Of a stretch of DNA of 64,000 nucleotides, positions 37,012-45,315 are shown piece after piece (position 1 is the stretch's first letter; the number at the start of each line of letters is the position of its first letter). The translations under genes were made by a program, and so were the position numbers. This stretch comes from an uncultured Alphaproteobacteria bacterium (GTDB lineage Bacteria; Pseudomonadota; Alphaproteobacteria; Micavibrionales; Micavibrionaceae): positions 124,001 to 188,000 of the forward strand of contig CAMLMC010000001.1 in NCBI GenBank assembly GCA_946481075.1, in the 5' to 3' direction. The notes under the pieces are model-generated. The model saw nothing but the letters and a program-made list of their open reading frames with translations, had not been told where the DNA came from and made no database searches.

Positions 37012-37698
37012 GTGAACGCCCAAAACGCCAAAATCGCCCGTTTGATTATGTATCTGCGCCAGAATGGCATCACGGATGTCAACGTCCTGTCCGCCATTGA
37101 ACGTATCCCGCGCGAAAAATTCATCACGCCGCAGATGATCGACAAGGCTTGGGAAGACATGGCCATTCCCATCGGGCGCGGGCAGACGATTTCACAACCC
37201 CTAGTCGTCGCCGCGATGACGCAGGCGCTGGAACTCACCGACCGTCACAAGGTTTTGGAGATCGGCACGGGGTCCGGCTATCAGGCCTGTATCCTTTCCA
37301 AAATTTGTCGCCGCGTTTATTCGATTGAACGGCATAAACCGCTTCTTGAAGGCGCGGAGAAAATCTTTACTGATCTTCATATCCGGAATATCACGGCGAT
37401 CTGCGCCGATGGCATGAAGGGCTGGCCGCGCATTCACGGCATCGATCAGGCGCCGTTCGACCGCATCATCGTCACCGCGGCGGCGCGGGAAAGGCCGCCT
37501 TCGGCCCTGATCGACCAGCTTGTCGTCGGCGGCATCATGATTGTTCCCGTAGGCGGGCCGGGGGAGCAAGTTCTTCGCCGTTATTATAAAGAAAGCGAAG
37601 ATGCTTATTCGTACCGTGATTTGATGCCCGTTCGTTTTGTGCCGCTGCTGCCCGATATTGCCTCTGATAAGGAGGGGGCGGGGGAGGTAGCCGCGTGA
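37012..37698 (+). CDS. pcm: Protein-L-isoaspartate O-methyltransferase
   Basis: Pcm methylates isoaspartyl residues so that they can be repaired. The 228-residue protein has MIDKAWEDMAIPIGRGQTIS, QPLVVAAMTQAL, the SAM motif VLEIGTGSGYQACILSKI, VYSIERHKPL, and PFDRIIVTAAARERPPSALI with GGIMIVPVG. The start is GTG 37012; no close Shine-Dalgarno is seen. Its stop overlaps the GTG of the following lipoprotein gene (GTGA). Confidence 0.94.
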   Translation: MNAQNAKIARLIMYLRQNGITDVNVLSAIERIPREKFITPQMIDKAWEDMAIPIGRGQTISQPLVVAAMTQALELTDRHKVLEIGTGSGYQACILSKICRRVYSIERHKPLLEGAEKIFTDLHIRNITAICADGMKGWPRIHGIDQAPFDRIIVTAAARERPPSALIDQLVVGGIMIVPVGGPGEQVLRRYYKESEDAYSYRDLMPVRFVPLLPDIASDKEGAGEVAA

Positions 37699-38816
37699 GA
37701 CGTTTCCTGTCATTGCGAGCGAAGCGAAGCAATCCAAGCAAGGCTGATTTAAAGCGATATCGTATGGATTGCCGCGTCGCTGCGCTCCTCGCAATGACAT
37801 CTTGTGTGGTTCTGTCATCCTGCTGGACGCCGACCGGAACCCAAAAACCCGTTGAAGTTATCAATTACGGCGCACGCGGCGGTGCAGGCAGCGCGGGCAT
37901 TCATACGGTGTTAAAGGGCGATACGGTTTACACGGTCTCGCAAAGATACAATCTTCCGCTGCGTGAAATCATTGCTCTCAATAATCTGTCTGCACCCTAT
38001 AATCTGCCTTCGGGATACCGTCTCAAATTACCGCCGCCGAATGAATATAAGGTTCATGTGGGGGATACGCTCAATACAATCTCCAAGATGTTCGGTGTGT
38101 CGGTGAGCGAAACGGCACGCCTGAACAACCTGTCCGACCCTTATATTATACGTCAGGGACAAATACTGCGCTTACCATCGGCGCAACCGAAACTGGAAGA
38201 AGAATTTGCCGCCAATCCGCCGCCGCCACGCTCTCTCACATCCGAAGAGCTTGAGGCGACGCAAGCGCCCATGAAAGTTGGCGCGGTAGAATCCGAAGTT
38301 CTGCCACCTCCGGATGGTGCGGTGGCCAAATCAGGGCCTTTCCCGCCGCAGCCAGAGGCCAAGGCGGTTCCGGCGGAAAGCCAGAAAACGGCGGCAACAG
38401 CAGCGACCAAGCCATCGCCTGCCCCGAAAATCCCGCCGCGCGGGTCCGGCAAGTTCATGCGGCCTGTCGATGGCAAGGTGATTTCGAATTATGGCCCCAA
38501 GGAAGGCGGACTTCATAATGATGGTATCAATATCAAGGCCGCGCGCGGCACGCCGGTGCGATCCGCCGAAAATGGTGTTGTGGCCTATGCGGGGAGTGAG
38601 CTTCAAGGCTACGGCAATTTGATTCTGGTGCGCCACGCAGACCGTTGGATGACGGCCTATGCGCATCTGGACAAAATGCTTGTCAAAAAAGGTGAAGTGG
38701 TAAAAGTCGGGCAATCGATAGGCACCGTTGGCGCGACAGGGCAGGTGGATTCACCGCAGCTTCACTTTGAAATCCGCCGCGGCACGCAGGCCGTCAATCC
38801 CGATCCTTATTTATAA
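37695..38816 (+). CDS. NlpD-like LysM/LytM (M23) lipoprotein with repeat-derived N-terminus
   Basis: A 373-residue envelope protein. Two LysM domains bind peptidoglycan (HTVLKGDTVYTVSQRYNLPL and YKVHVGDTLNTISKMFGVSV). A Pro/Ala-rich linker follows (about residues 150-250), then a LytM domain (GKVISNYGPKEGGLHNDGIN to SPQLHFEIRRGTQ). The H-x-G-x-D metal site reads N-D-G-I-N, suggesting an inactive amidase activator like NlpD. The lipobox is LSSC. The region before it is encoded by a mobile palindrome (37709-37799). GTG 37695 couples to pcm; ATG 37764, inside the repeat, also gives a workable signal peptide. Confidence 0.88.
   Translation: MRRFLSLRAKRSNPSKADLKRYRMDCRVAALLAMTSCVVLSSCWTPTGTQKPVEVINYGARGGAGSAGIHTVLKGDTVYTVSQRYNLPLREIIALNNLSAPYNLPSGYRLKLPPPNEYKVHVGDTLNTISKMFGVSVSETARLNNLSDPYIIRQGQILRLPSAQPKLEEEFAANPPPPRSLTSEELEATQAPMKVGAVESEVLPPPDGAVAKSGPFPPQPEAKAVPAESQKTAATAATKPSPAPKIPPRGSGKFMRPVDGKVISNYGPKEGGLHNDGINIKAARGTPVRSAENGVVAYAGSELQGYGNLILVRHADRWMTAYAHLDKMLVKKGEVVKVGQSIGTVGATGQVDSPQLHFEIRRGTQAVNPDPYL
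37709..37799. repeat. Dispersed palindromic repeat inside the nlpD-like gene
   Basis: Terminal arms TGTCATTGCGAG and CTCGCAATGACA are exact inverses. Inner parts GCGAAGCGAAGCAATCC and GGATTGCCGCGTCGCTGCGC are also largely complementary. The 91-bp element reads in frame as SLRAKRSNP...MDCRVAALLAMT, a translation often met when this repeat family overlaps genes. It forms the signal-peptide region of the lipoprotein. Confidence 0.88.
38746..38816. repeat. 71-bp direct repeat, copy 1 (3' end of nlpD-like gene)
   Basis: This segment encodes the last residues of the LytM domain and the stop codon (TTATAA). It recurs at 39540-39610 with a single difference, C to G, which is synonymous (Ala GCC/GCG) in the lipoprotein frame. 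The palindromic TTATAA also gives the stop codon of the convergent HD gene. Confidence 0.97.
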
Positions 38817-39506
38817 CATTTGGGGGGCAATACGGTCATCCGGCGCCATGGAACGCGCAATATGGCGCAGGACCCCCAGCTCTCTTTCAGCATTCTCGCG
38901 GACCGATTCTTCCAGCGCGGAATATTCCTGCGTCTTGAAAACGGGTTTGCCATCAATGAGGGAGCGCAGGAACATTGAGCGGTGGTGGATATAGTTTTCT
39001 TCCCCGATAGCCGGAACATATTCACGGGCGATGCCATAGGCGTAGCGCATATAACGAGTAGGCGTACTGCCCAGAACAGACATGTCGATATCCATGAGTA
39101 AGGCTGCTTCGTAGTCATCTTCCGGCGCGTCATGTGTTTCTGTCATACGGATCAATTCCATCGCGCGTTCCACGATAGGCGCGCCAATGCCCCGCCCTGA
39201 CATTATTTTACCGCAGGCCTGTGCGCTTGCTTCCTCATTGGAAAGACCGCCGTCCTGATTTCCCGTTTTATAGACGAAATCATGATACAGGATAGCCGCC
39301 TTGATCGCCCGCCGTTCATCAAGGGGATGGTTTTCTGCCTCGCGAAGCATTTCCGCGATATGGGTCAATGTGTGATAGGCGCGGTGCCGTTCGCCATAGG
39401 CCGTGCGCAGGTCGTGGAACAATTGCAACAAATCGTTATGCGAAGCCTTGGTAAAAACTTCGGATAGATTTTTGCGGATAATCAAATCGCGTTCATGGTC
39501 TTTCAT
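38811..39506 (-). CDS. HD-superfamily metal-dependent phosphohydrolase
   Basis: The 231-residue protein (MKDHERDLIIRKNLSEVFTK) resembles the predicted HD phosphohydrolases of COG4339. It has AYGERHRAYHTLTHIAEML, then KAAILYHDFVYKTGNQDG (His-Asp pair) and NEEASAQACGKIM, and a later Asp in LLMDIDMSVLGS. It probably hydrolyses a nucleotide or other phosphoester; the substrate is unknown. AAAGAG precedes ATG 39506; the frame extends to 39548 only because it enters the duplicated segment. The gene is bracketed by 71-bp direct repeats and its stop lies in copy 1. Confidence 0.87.
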   Translation of the reverse strand: MKDHERDLIIRKNLSEVFTKASHNDLLQLFHDLRTAYGERHRAYHTLTHIAEMLREAENHPLDERRAIKAAILYHDFVYKTGNQDGGLSNEEASAQACGKIMSGRGIGAPIVERAMELIRMTETHDAPEDDYEAALLMDIDMSVLGSTPTRYMRYAYGIAREYVPAIGEENYIHHRSMFLRSLIDGKPVFKTQEYSALEESVRENAERELGVLRHIARSMAPDDRIAPQML

Positions 39507-39539
39507 AACAAACTCTTTTTCTGCGTTCTCGCGATGTGC

Positions 39540-39610
39540 TGGATTCACCGCAGCTTCACTTTGAAATCCGCCGCGGCACGCAGGCGGTCAATCCCGATCC
39601 TTATTTATAA
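39540..39610. repeat. 71-bp direct repeat, copy 2
   Basis: It matches 38746-38816 at 70 of 71 positions, in the same orientation, but is not part of a complete nlpD-like gene. Its terminal TTATAA provides the stop of the minus-strand gene at 39605. With copy 1 it encloses a 794-bp unit containing the HD gene. Confidence 0.97.
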
Positions 39611-39859
39611 GGGACGGTAACCCAAACTTTCGTTATGAGCGGAAGCGGCTTTTTTAGCGCCTTGGATATTGCCATGAAAAAAGCGGTCCGCCACAGATGT
39701 AAGTTTCAAATAGTTGTTGCCAACCAGTTCGATGTCATCAGGCTTTGCACCTGTCACTTCAGCCAAATATTCTTCTTGATGGAATTGAAATCCTAAAACC
39801 CTGTGCTCTCTTAAAAACGTAAGCGCAGCGCGTGTAGCTTGGCCACCTGTTTTGCTCAT
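39605..39859 (-). CDS. Hypothetical protein, 84 aa
   Basis: From ATG 39859 (MSKTGGQATRAALTFLREHR), with AGGAG 8 nt upstream, the protein continues VLGFQFHQEEYLAEVTGAKP, DDIELVGNNYLKLTSVADRF and ends HNESLGYRPL. Unrecognised, soluble, probably alpha/beta. It lies between the DUF815 ATPase and the HD gene, all on the minus strand. The stop codon lies in the TTATAA of repeat copy 2. Confidence 0.65.
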   Translation of the reverse strand: MSKTGGQATRAALTFLREHRVLGFQFHQEEYLAEVTGAKPDDIELVGNNYLKLTSVADRFFHGNIQGAKKAASAHNESLGYRPL

Positions 39860-39893
39860 AATACAAACTCCTAAAAATGGAATATATACATAA

Positions 39894-40757
39894 TCATTTG
39901 GCTTGGTGCAAGTTTTTCTTCTGTTGCCCAGCGATATGCTGGATGAACTGCCATGCAACGCGGCCGGAACGACTCCCTCGTGTTCTGAACCACTCGATGG
40001 CTTCGGCTTCGTCGAACTTCAGGCCGTATTCCCTGGTGTAATTTTTAATCATCAAAAGATAGTCATCCTGGGAGCACGGATAAAATCCAAGCCACAAACC
40101 GAAACGGTCGGAGAGGGAGACTTTTTCCTCAACGCTTTCTCCCGGGTGGATAGCGGTGCCGCGCTCGTTCTCGATCATATCGCGCTTGAGCAAATGGCGG
40201 CGGTTCGATGTCGCATAAAAAACGACGTTGGCGGGGCGGGTTTCAATTCCGCCCTCTAAAACCGCTTTCAATGACTTGTAATGGTTGTCCTGTTCATCGA
40301 ATGATAAATCATCGCAAAAAAGGATAAAGCGATGATCTTTCTCTTCGCGCAGGACATCAAGGAGCAGGGGAAGCGTTCCGATATCATCGCGGTAAATCTC
40401 GATCAGCTTAAGCGGGTGGTCTTTCGCCAGTTCGGCATGAATGGATTTAACAAGCGAGCTTTTCCCCGTGCCGCGCGCCCCCCAGAGAAGGGCGTTGTTG
40501 GCGGAAAACCCTTCGGCAAACTGCCGCGTATTGTTTAGCAAAGTTTCAATTTGCGGCGTGATGCCGACGAGAAGGGAAAGGGGAAGCGCGCCGGTGTCCG
40601 TAACAGGTTTCAGACGGTGCGCGTTTGCCTGCCATAGCCATGAACCGGCGTCCGTCCAGTCAGGTGCGGTAGCCATACCCGTTCCGGCCTGCGCTTCGAG
40701 TGCCGCAGCCACCCTTTCGAGCAGCTTTTCCAAGGATTTGGCCTGTGAATCGTCCAT
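39894..40757 (-). CDS. DUF815 family AAA-type ATPase
   Basis: This 287-residue protein has Walker A in LLWGARGTGKSSLVKSIHAE (about residues 91-110) and Walker B in HRFILFCDDLSFDEQDNHYK. Then come LKAVLEGGIETRPANVVFYA, TSNRRHLLKRDM and the SLSDRFGLWLGFYP arginine-finger region, all typical of DUF815. The N-terminus is helical. Function in bacteria is undefined. It commonly stands beside the yajC-secDF genes in alphaproteobacteria; here it is divergent from yajC. Confidence 0.93.
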   Translation of the reverse strand: MDDSQAKSLEKLLERVAAALEAQAGTGMATAPDWTDAGSWLWQANAHRLKPVTDTGALPLSLLVGITPQIETLLNNTRQFAEGFSANNALLWGARGTGKSSLVKSIHAELAKDHPLKLIEIYRDDIGTLPLLLDVLREEKDHRFILFCDDLSFDEQDNHYKSLKAVLEGGIETRPANVVFYATSNRRHLLKRDMIENERGTAIHPGESVEEKVSLSDRFGLWLGFYPCSQDDYLLMIKNYTREYGLKFDEAEAIEWFRTRGSRSGRVAWQFIQHIAGQQKKNLHQAK

Positions 40758-40844
40758 TTTTAGCCCTTGCCTTTGTGGTCCGCCCCGTTATAGTCCCTCC
40801 CATACGGAATTGACAATCAAATTATCAAAAAGGAGCATGCCCCC

Positions 40845-41228
40845 ATGCTGATTACTCCCGCCCACGCGCAAGACACCACGACAACGGCAACGACGGCCGA
40901 AACCGCCGTTCCGGCAACGGATCCGGCCATGGCCGCCGCGCCCGATACCGGCGCCATCATGATGCAGAACATCGCGATGATCGTGATCCTCGTCATCATG
41001 TTCTATTTCCTTTTGATCCGTCCGCAACAAAAGCGTTTCAAGGAGCACAAGGAAATGGTCGATGCCCTGAAAAAAGGCGACCGTGTTATCACGGGCGGCG
41101 GCCTGATCGGCACCATCGACACGCTGGTCAATGATCAGGAAGTGATCGTTGACCTTGGCGATACAAAAGTCACGGCCCTGCGTTCGATGATCCAGGCAAA
41201 GACAGACACGACAACCGCCAAAAAATAA
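40845..41228 (+). CDS. yajC: Preprotein translocase subunit YajC
   Basis: YajC associates with SecDF at the inner membrane. The 127-residue protein has a Thr/Ala-rich N-terminus, one transmembrane helix (about residues 42-60, NIAMIVILVIMFYFLLIRPQ), the conserved RPQQKRFKEHKEMVDAL after it, and GDRVITGGGLIGTI in the cytosolic part. AAGGAG lies upstream. First gene of yajC-secD-secF. Confidence 0.96.
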   Translation: MLITPAHAQDTTTTATTAETAVPATDPAMAAAPDTGAIMMQNIAMIVILVIMFYFLLIRPQQKRFKEHKEMVDALKKGDRVITGGGLIGTIDTLVNDQEVIVDLGDTKVTALRSMIQAKTDTTTAKK

Positions 41229-41243
41229 CGAAGACATAGACCC

Positions 41244-42800
41244 ATGGTACAAATGCCTCTCTGGAAACGGGTTTTGACGATCGGCGCTGTGCTGATGTCC
41301 GTCCTGTTTGCGCTTCCGAATGTCCTGCCGCATGACACGGTGGAATCCATACAGAAGGCCGTACCATGGGCCAAAACGGTCAATCTCGGCCTCGATCTGC
41401 AAGGGGGATCGCACATCCTTTTGCAGATTGATCTGGAGGCCGTCACGAAACAACGCGCCGATGATATCATCTCCTCCCTGCGCCCCGTTCTTCGCGAACA
41501 GCGTATAGGATATCGCAAGCTTGAGGCCGAAATCGCCGGCGTGGCGATCACCATGCGCGATGTGGCGGATGAACCCGCGATCCGCAAGGCGCTCCTTGAA
41601 ATCGACAACAACCTGACGGTCACGGTCGAAGGGGATGTTGTTCGCGGATCGTATTCCACGGTCGGCGATCGCCAGTTACGCGAACAAATTATTTCTCAAT
41701 CCATCGAAATCGTCCGCCGCCGCATTGATGAGACGGGGACGAACGAACCAAGCATTACCCGTCAGGGTGATGACCGTATCGTGGTTCAGCTGCCGGGGGT
41801 GGATGATCCTGACCGCGTTAAAACGCTGCTTGGTAAAACCGCCGCGCTGTCCTTCCACATGGTCAATATGGATGTCATGAACAGCGATGTCCGCGGCAGC
41901 GGCGGCGATTTGATTCTGCCAATGACCGAACGTCCCGGCGAAACGATGGCCGTTGAACGCCGTGCAACGATTACGGGTGATATGCTGGTCAGCGCCCAAT
42001 ATTCGCCTGATGAAAACGGCCAGCCCGCGGTGTCTTTCCGTTTCAACCCCGTTGGCACCAAGCGTTTCTGCGAAGTATCGCAGGCCAATATCGGGCGCCT
42101 GTTCGCCATTGTCCTTGATAACGAAATTATTAGCGCGCCTGTCATACGTTCCGCCATCTGCGGTGGAGCGGGACAAATTTCGGGCAATTTCAGCCTGAAG
42201 GAAGCCAACGATCTTGCCGTTCTCCTACGCGCCGGTGCCCTGCCTGCTCCGCTTCACATTATTGAAGAACGCACGGTCGGGCCCTCGCTTGGCGCGGATT
42301 CCATTGCGGCCGGCGAAAAGGCCGCGTTGCTCGGCCTCGCGCTTGTTTTTGTGCTTATGATCGGCGGTTATGCGCTGTTTGGCGTGTTCGCCTGTATCGG
42401 CATGCTGATCAACCTGATCATCTGTTTTGCCGTGATGTCGGTGATGCAGGCGACGCTCACCATGCCGGGGATTGCGGGCCTTGTCCTGACCGTTTGTATG
42501 TCGGTGGATGCCAACGTTTTGATTTTCGAACGCATCCGCGAAGAGCTGCGCACCGGCAAGACGCCGATCGCGGCCATCGACAGTGGTTTCAAGATTGCGT
42601 TCGGTACGGTGGCGGATACAAACCTGACCGCCCTTTTTGCCGCGCTTATTCTCTATGCGTTCGGAACGGGACCGATCAAAGGCTTTGCGGTGACAACCGC
42701 GATTGGCGTCATCGCATCGTTCTTTACGGCGATCGCCGTTGTCCGCCTTATGATTATCTGGTGGATCGGCCGCCGCCGCCCTACCGACGTTCCGGTGTAA
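41244..42800 (+). CDS. secD: Protein translocase subunit SecD
   Basis: An RND-type subunit that uses the proton gradient to pull exported proteins. The 518-residue protein starts with a transmembrane helix, then LGLDLQGGSHILLQIDLEAV and periplasmic domains (RRRIDETGTNEPSITRQGDD, VVQLPGVDDPDRV). The C-terminal membrane bundle contains MSVDANVLIFERIREELRTG. Spacing to yajC is 15 bp and to secF 18 bp, consistent with an operon. Confidence 0.97.
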   Translation: MVQMPLWKRVLTIGAVLMSVLFALPNVLPHDTVESIQKAVPWAKTVNLGLDLQGGSHILLQIDLEAVTKQRADDIISSLRPVLREQRIGYRKLEAEIAGVAITMRDVADEPAIRKALLEIDNNLTVTVEGDVVRGSYSTVGDRQLREQIISQSIEIVRRRIDETGTNEPSITRQGDDRIVVQLPGVDDPDRVKTLLGKTAALSFHMVNMDVMNSDVRGSGGDLILPMTERPGETMAVERRATITGDMLVSAQYSPDENGQPAVSFRFNPVGTKRFCEVSQANIGRLFAIVLDNEIISAPVIRSAICGGAGQISGNFSLKEANDLAVLLRAGALPAPLHIIEERTVGPSLGADSIAAGEKAALLGLALVFVLMIGGYALFGVFACIGMLINLIICFAVMSVMQATLTMPGIAGLVLTVCMSVDANVLIFERIREELRTGKTPIAAIDSGFKIAFGTVADTNLTALFAALILYAFGTGPIKGFAVTTAIGVIASFFTAIAVVRLMIIWWIGRRRPTDVPV

Positions 42801-42818
42801 AAGAAGGAAGTTTGCCCC

Positions 42819-43748
42819 ATGTGGAAAGGTATTAAATCGGTTCCGGACGATGTGAACATAGACTTTATGGGTCAACGCCATATCGCCTATGTCATCACGT
42901 TCCTGATGATTGCGGTATCCGTGTTCTTTCTGGTCACACGCGGATTGAATTACGGGATTGATTTCACGGGCGGTACGCTCATTGAAATCGCAACGGAACA
43001 AACGCCCGATCTTGCGGGACTGCGCGAAGATTTAAACAATCTGGATCTTGGTGAAATTTCCATACAGGAATTCGGGAACCCGAACCATTTGCTTTTGCGT
43101 GTTCCGGCGCAGGACGGCGCAGCAGAGGCACAAACCGCAGCGATTAATGTTGTAAAGGCGCAAATCAACGAACAATACGCGGATGTCGATTACCGCCGTG
43201 TGGAATTTGTGGGGCCGCAAGTCGGTGAGGAATTGAAGATGAAGGGGCTTTATGCCGTTGTCTTTTCATTGCTCGGCATCATGGCCTATGTATGGTTCCG
43301 TTTTGAATGGCAATTCGGGGTGGCATCGATTCTGTCGATTGTCCATGACGTGATCGTGGTCCTTGGCTTTATGGCGTTTACCGGAAAAACATTCGACCTG
43401 ACAACGCTTGCGGCTATATTGATGGTTGCTGGTTTTTCGATCAACGACACGGTGGTCTGTTTCGACCGTATCCGCGAGATCCTGCGCAAATACCGCAAAA
43501 AATCATTGATCGAAATTTGCAATATCGCGCTGAACCAGACGCTTTCCCGGACGATCATGACCGGTGCGCTGAGTATCCTCGCGCTGGTTGCTCTTTGGGT
43601 GTTCGGCGGTGAGGTCATCCAGAGCTTTGTTGATGCGCTGCTCTTCGGGTTTATCGTCGGTATTTATTCCTCGATTTATGTCGCCGCGCCGCTGCTGCTC
43701 CATCTGGGCGTTCGCCGCGAACCCGAAACCGAGGAAAAACCGGCCTGA
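42819..43748 (+). CDS. secF: Protein translocase subunit SecF
   Basis: The 309-residue partner of SecD has an N-terminal helix, then GLNYGIDFTGGTLIEIATEQ, a periplasmic domain, QVGEELKMKGLYAVVFSLLG, and the membrane motif GFSINDTVVCFDRIREILRK. Six transmembrane segments are expected. It is followed after about 80 bp by a lipoprotein gene. Confidence 0.97.
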   Translation: MWKGIKSVPDDVNIDFMGQRHIAYVITFLMIAVSVFFLVTRGLNYGIDFTGGTLIEIATEQTPDLAGLREDLNNLDLGEISIQEFGNPNHLLLRVPAQDGAAEAQTAAINVVKAQINEQYADVDYRRVEFVGPQVGEELKMKGLYAVVFSLLGIMAYVWFRFEWQFGVASILSIVHDVIVVLGFMAFTGKTFDLTTLAAILMVAGFSINDTVVCFDRIREILRKYRKKSLIEICNIALNQTLSRTIMTGALSILALVALWVFGGEVIQSFVDALLFGFIVGIYSSIYVAAPLLLHLGVRREPETEEKPA

Positions 43749-43827
43749 TGGGGCTTTGGGCCATTGTTTTTCGGCCAAAAGCCTTTATTCTGTGGCCGTT
43801 GAGAAATTGACCCAAGAGGAAACCGCC

Positions 43828-44913
43828 ATGACTCGTTCTGTCTATACCACGTTGTTGCTTGGTGCCGCCGTGATCGCCATAAGTGCTTGTAGCAGCAGCA
43901 AAGGGCCGGGCGCTCTTGGAAGCAAGAATGATATTGTGGTCCGCAACAACGGCATGCCTGGCGCGAATACCGAAGCGCCGTTGCCTCCGTCATCCGGCGG
44001 TGATGCCGCAATTTCCAGCACCGTTGAAAGCGTGGAGCCCAATCCTGCCGCCGCCGTTGAAACGCCCGAGGCCTTGGCCGCACCTGTAACAGAGCAACAG
44101 CCCCTTCCATCGACCGAACCGGCAGTAGAGCAGGCCGTTCAACAGGCAGACGACGCAAATGCGCCCGTTCCGGCCACCACAACAACACCGATGAATGACG
44201 GCACTGCCGCCAGCACGGCCCCTGCAACCGATACGGTTCCTGCCGATATTGTCGCACCGGCACCCGTCACGCAGGAACAAACAACGCCTGTCCAGACACC
44301 TGCGCCAGCTCCGGCTGCGGCTCCCGTATCTTCCGCGCCGCCCGTCGGCACGCCGATTGAAACGCCATCTGCGACAGGTGCGCCGATCGTTCCCGACGAT
44401 GCGCCTGCCGCTGCCGTAGAGGCATTGGGTGCCCGCAAGGTTTCCCCATCCAGTGTCTATCCGGCGGAAGATTATCCGCCGGAAGCGCTTGTTGATCAGG
44501 CCGCGCCATCGGCTGTTTCTACTACACCGGCCCCTGTCGCCGCGCCTGCGCCATCCGCCGCTCCGTCCGTTCCGGCGGAAGGCCCGTACAGCTATAAACC
44601 GCTTCCATCCGGATCGACTTACAACGCCGATCCGAATGCGCCTTATTCCCCTTCGGCGGCTTCGGCAAACACAGCGGTGGCGCCGTCTTCCGTTGCACCC
44701 GCGGTTCCAACCGTTTCTGGCGGCCTGAGCGATCCTGCCACGATCAAAGCAGCGCAAGCCGCGCTAAAACTCAAAGGGGTTTATAGCGGCGCGGAAACGG
44801 GCACGATTGATGCGGCATTCCTGAATGCGTTGACAAAATATCAAGGCGATAACGGCCTGCCGATGGGCGGCCTGAACACCGAAACCCTGCGCAGCCTCGG
44901 GATCATTCAATAA
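43828..44913 (+). CDS. Pro/Ala-rich lipoprotein with peptidoglycan-binding domain
   Basis: A 361-residue protein with lipoprotein signal MTRSVYTTLLLGAAVIAISAC. A long low-complexity linker (about residues 50-295) is rich in Pro, Ala, Thr and Val. A C-terminal PG_binding_1 domain (LSDPATIKAAQAALKLKGVY, AFLNALTKYQGDNGLPMGGL) follows. It probably spans the periplasm, lipid anchor to peptidoglycan. AAGAGGA lies 8 nt before ATG 43828; the frame is open upstream into secF but that part is out of context. Lies between secF and the Mth938-like gene. Confidence 0.82.
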   Translation: MTRSVYTTLLLGAAVIAISACSSSKGPGALGSKNDIVVRNNGMPGANTEAPLPPSSGGDAAISSTVESVEPNPAAAVETPEALAAPVTEQQPLPSTEPAVEQAVQQADDANAPVPATTTTPMNDGTAASTAPATDTVPADIVAPAPVTQEQTTPVQTPAPAPAAAPVSSAPPVGTPIETPSATGAPIVPDDAPAAAVEALGARKVSPSSVYPAEDYPPEALVDQAAPSAVSTTPAPVAAPAPSAAPSVPAEGPYSYKPLPSGSTYNADPNAPYSPSAASANTAVAPSSVAPAVPTVSGGLSDPATIKAAQAALKLKGVYSGAETGTIDAAFLNALTKYQGDNGLPMGGLNTETLRSLGIIQ

Positions 44914-44922
44914 CCCCCCATC

Positions 44923-45300
44923 ATGGATGTCACGCCACTCATTCCCGAAGGCCGCCAGATTATCCAGTCCTATGGGCCTGCCGGATTTAAAATCAACGGC
45001 CGGGTTCATAACGGCGGCGTCATCGTCTATCCCGAAAAAACCTTGGAATGGCTCTCATCTTCTTTTTCGGCTCTCGATGAATCCGCCTTTGATATCTTGG
45101 TTCCAGAGTCGAATAACATAGATGTCGTCCTGCTCGGCACCGGCGCACGTCAGGAATTTTTTTCACCAAAATTGAAACAGGCCTTAAAAGAAAAGGGCCT
45201 GTCCGTCGAGGCGATGGATAGCGGCGCGGCATGCCGTACATATAATGTTTTAATGAGCGAAGGGCGGCGTGTGGTCGCGGCCCTGTTGCCAGTATCATAA
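44923..45300 (+). CDS. Mth938-like domain protein (NDUFAF3 homologue)
   Basis: The 125-residue protein has IIQSYGPAGFKINGRVHNGG, VIVYPEKTLEW, DILVPESNNIDVVLLGTGAR and SVEAMDSGAACRTYNVLMSE, the pattern of the DUF498/Mth938 family. Its mitochondrial relative NDUFAF3 helps assemble respiratory complex I. In alphaproteobacteria it usually follows secF, as here with one lipoprotein gene between. Only 9 bp separate it from that gene. A bacterial role in complex I assembly is an inference. Confidence 0.88.
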   Translation: MDVTPLIPEGRQIIQSYGPAGFKINGRVHNGGVIVYPEKTLEWLSSSFSALDESAFDILVPESNNIDVVLLGTGARQEFFSPKLKQALKEKGLSVEAMDSGAACRTYNVLMSEGRRVVAALLPVS

Positions 45301-45315
45301 CCCAAGAGGATAAAA

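Noticed and set aside
38811..39506. Defence system based on the HD-domain gene
   Set aside because: No nucleotide cyclase, effector or sensor gene is adjacent; a single HD hydrolase is insufficient evidence.
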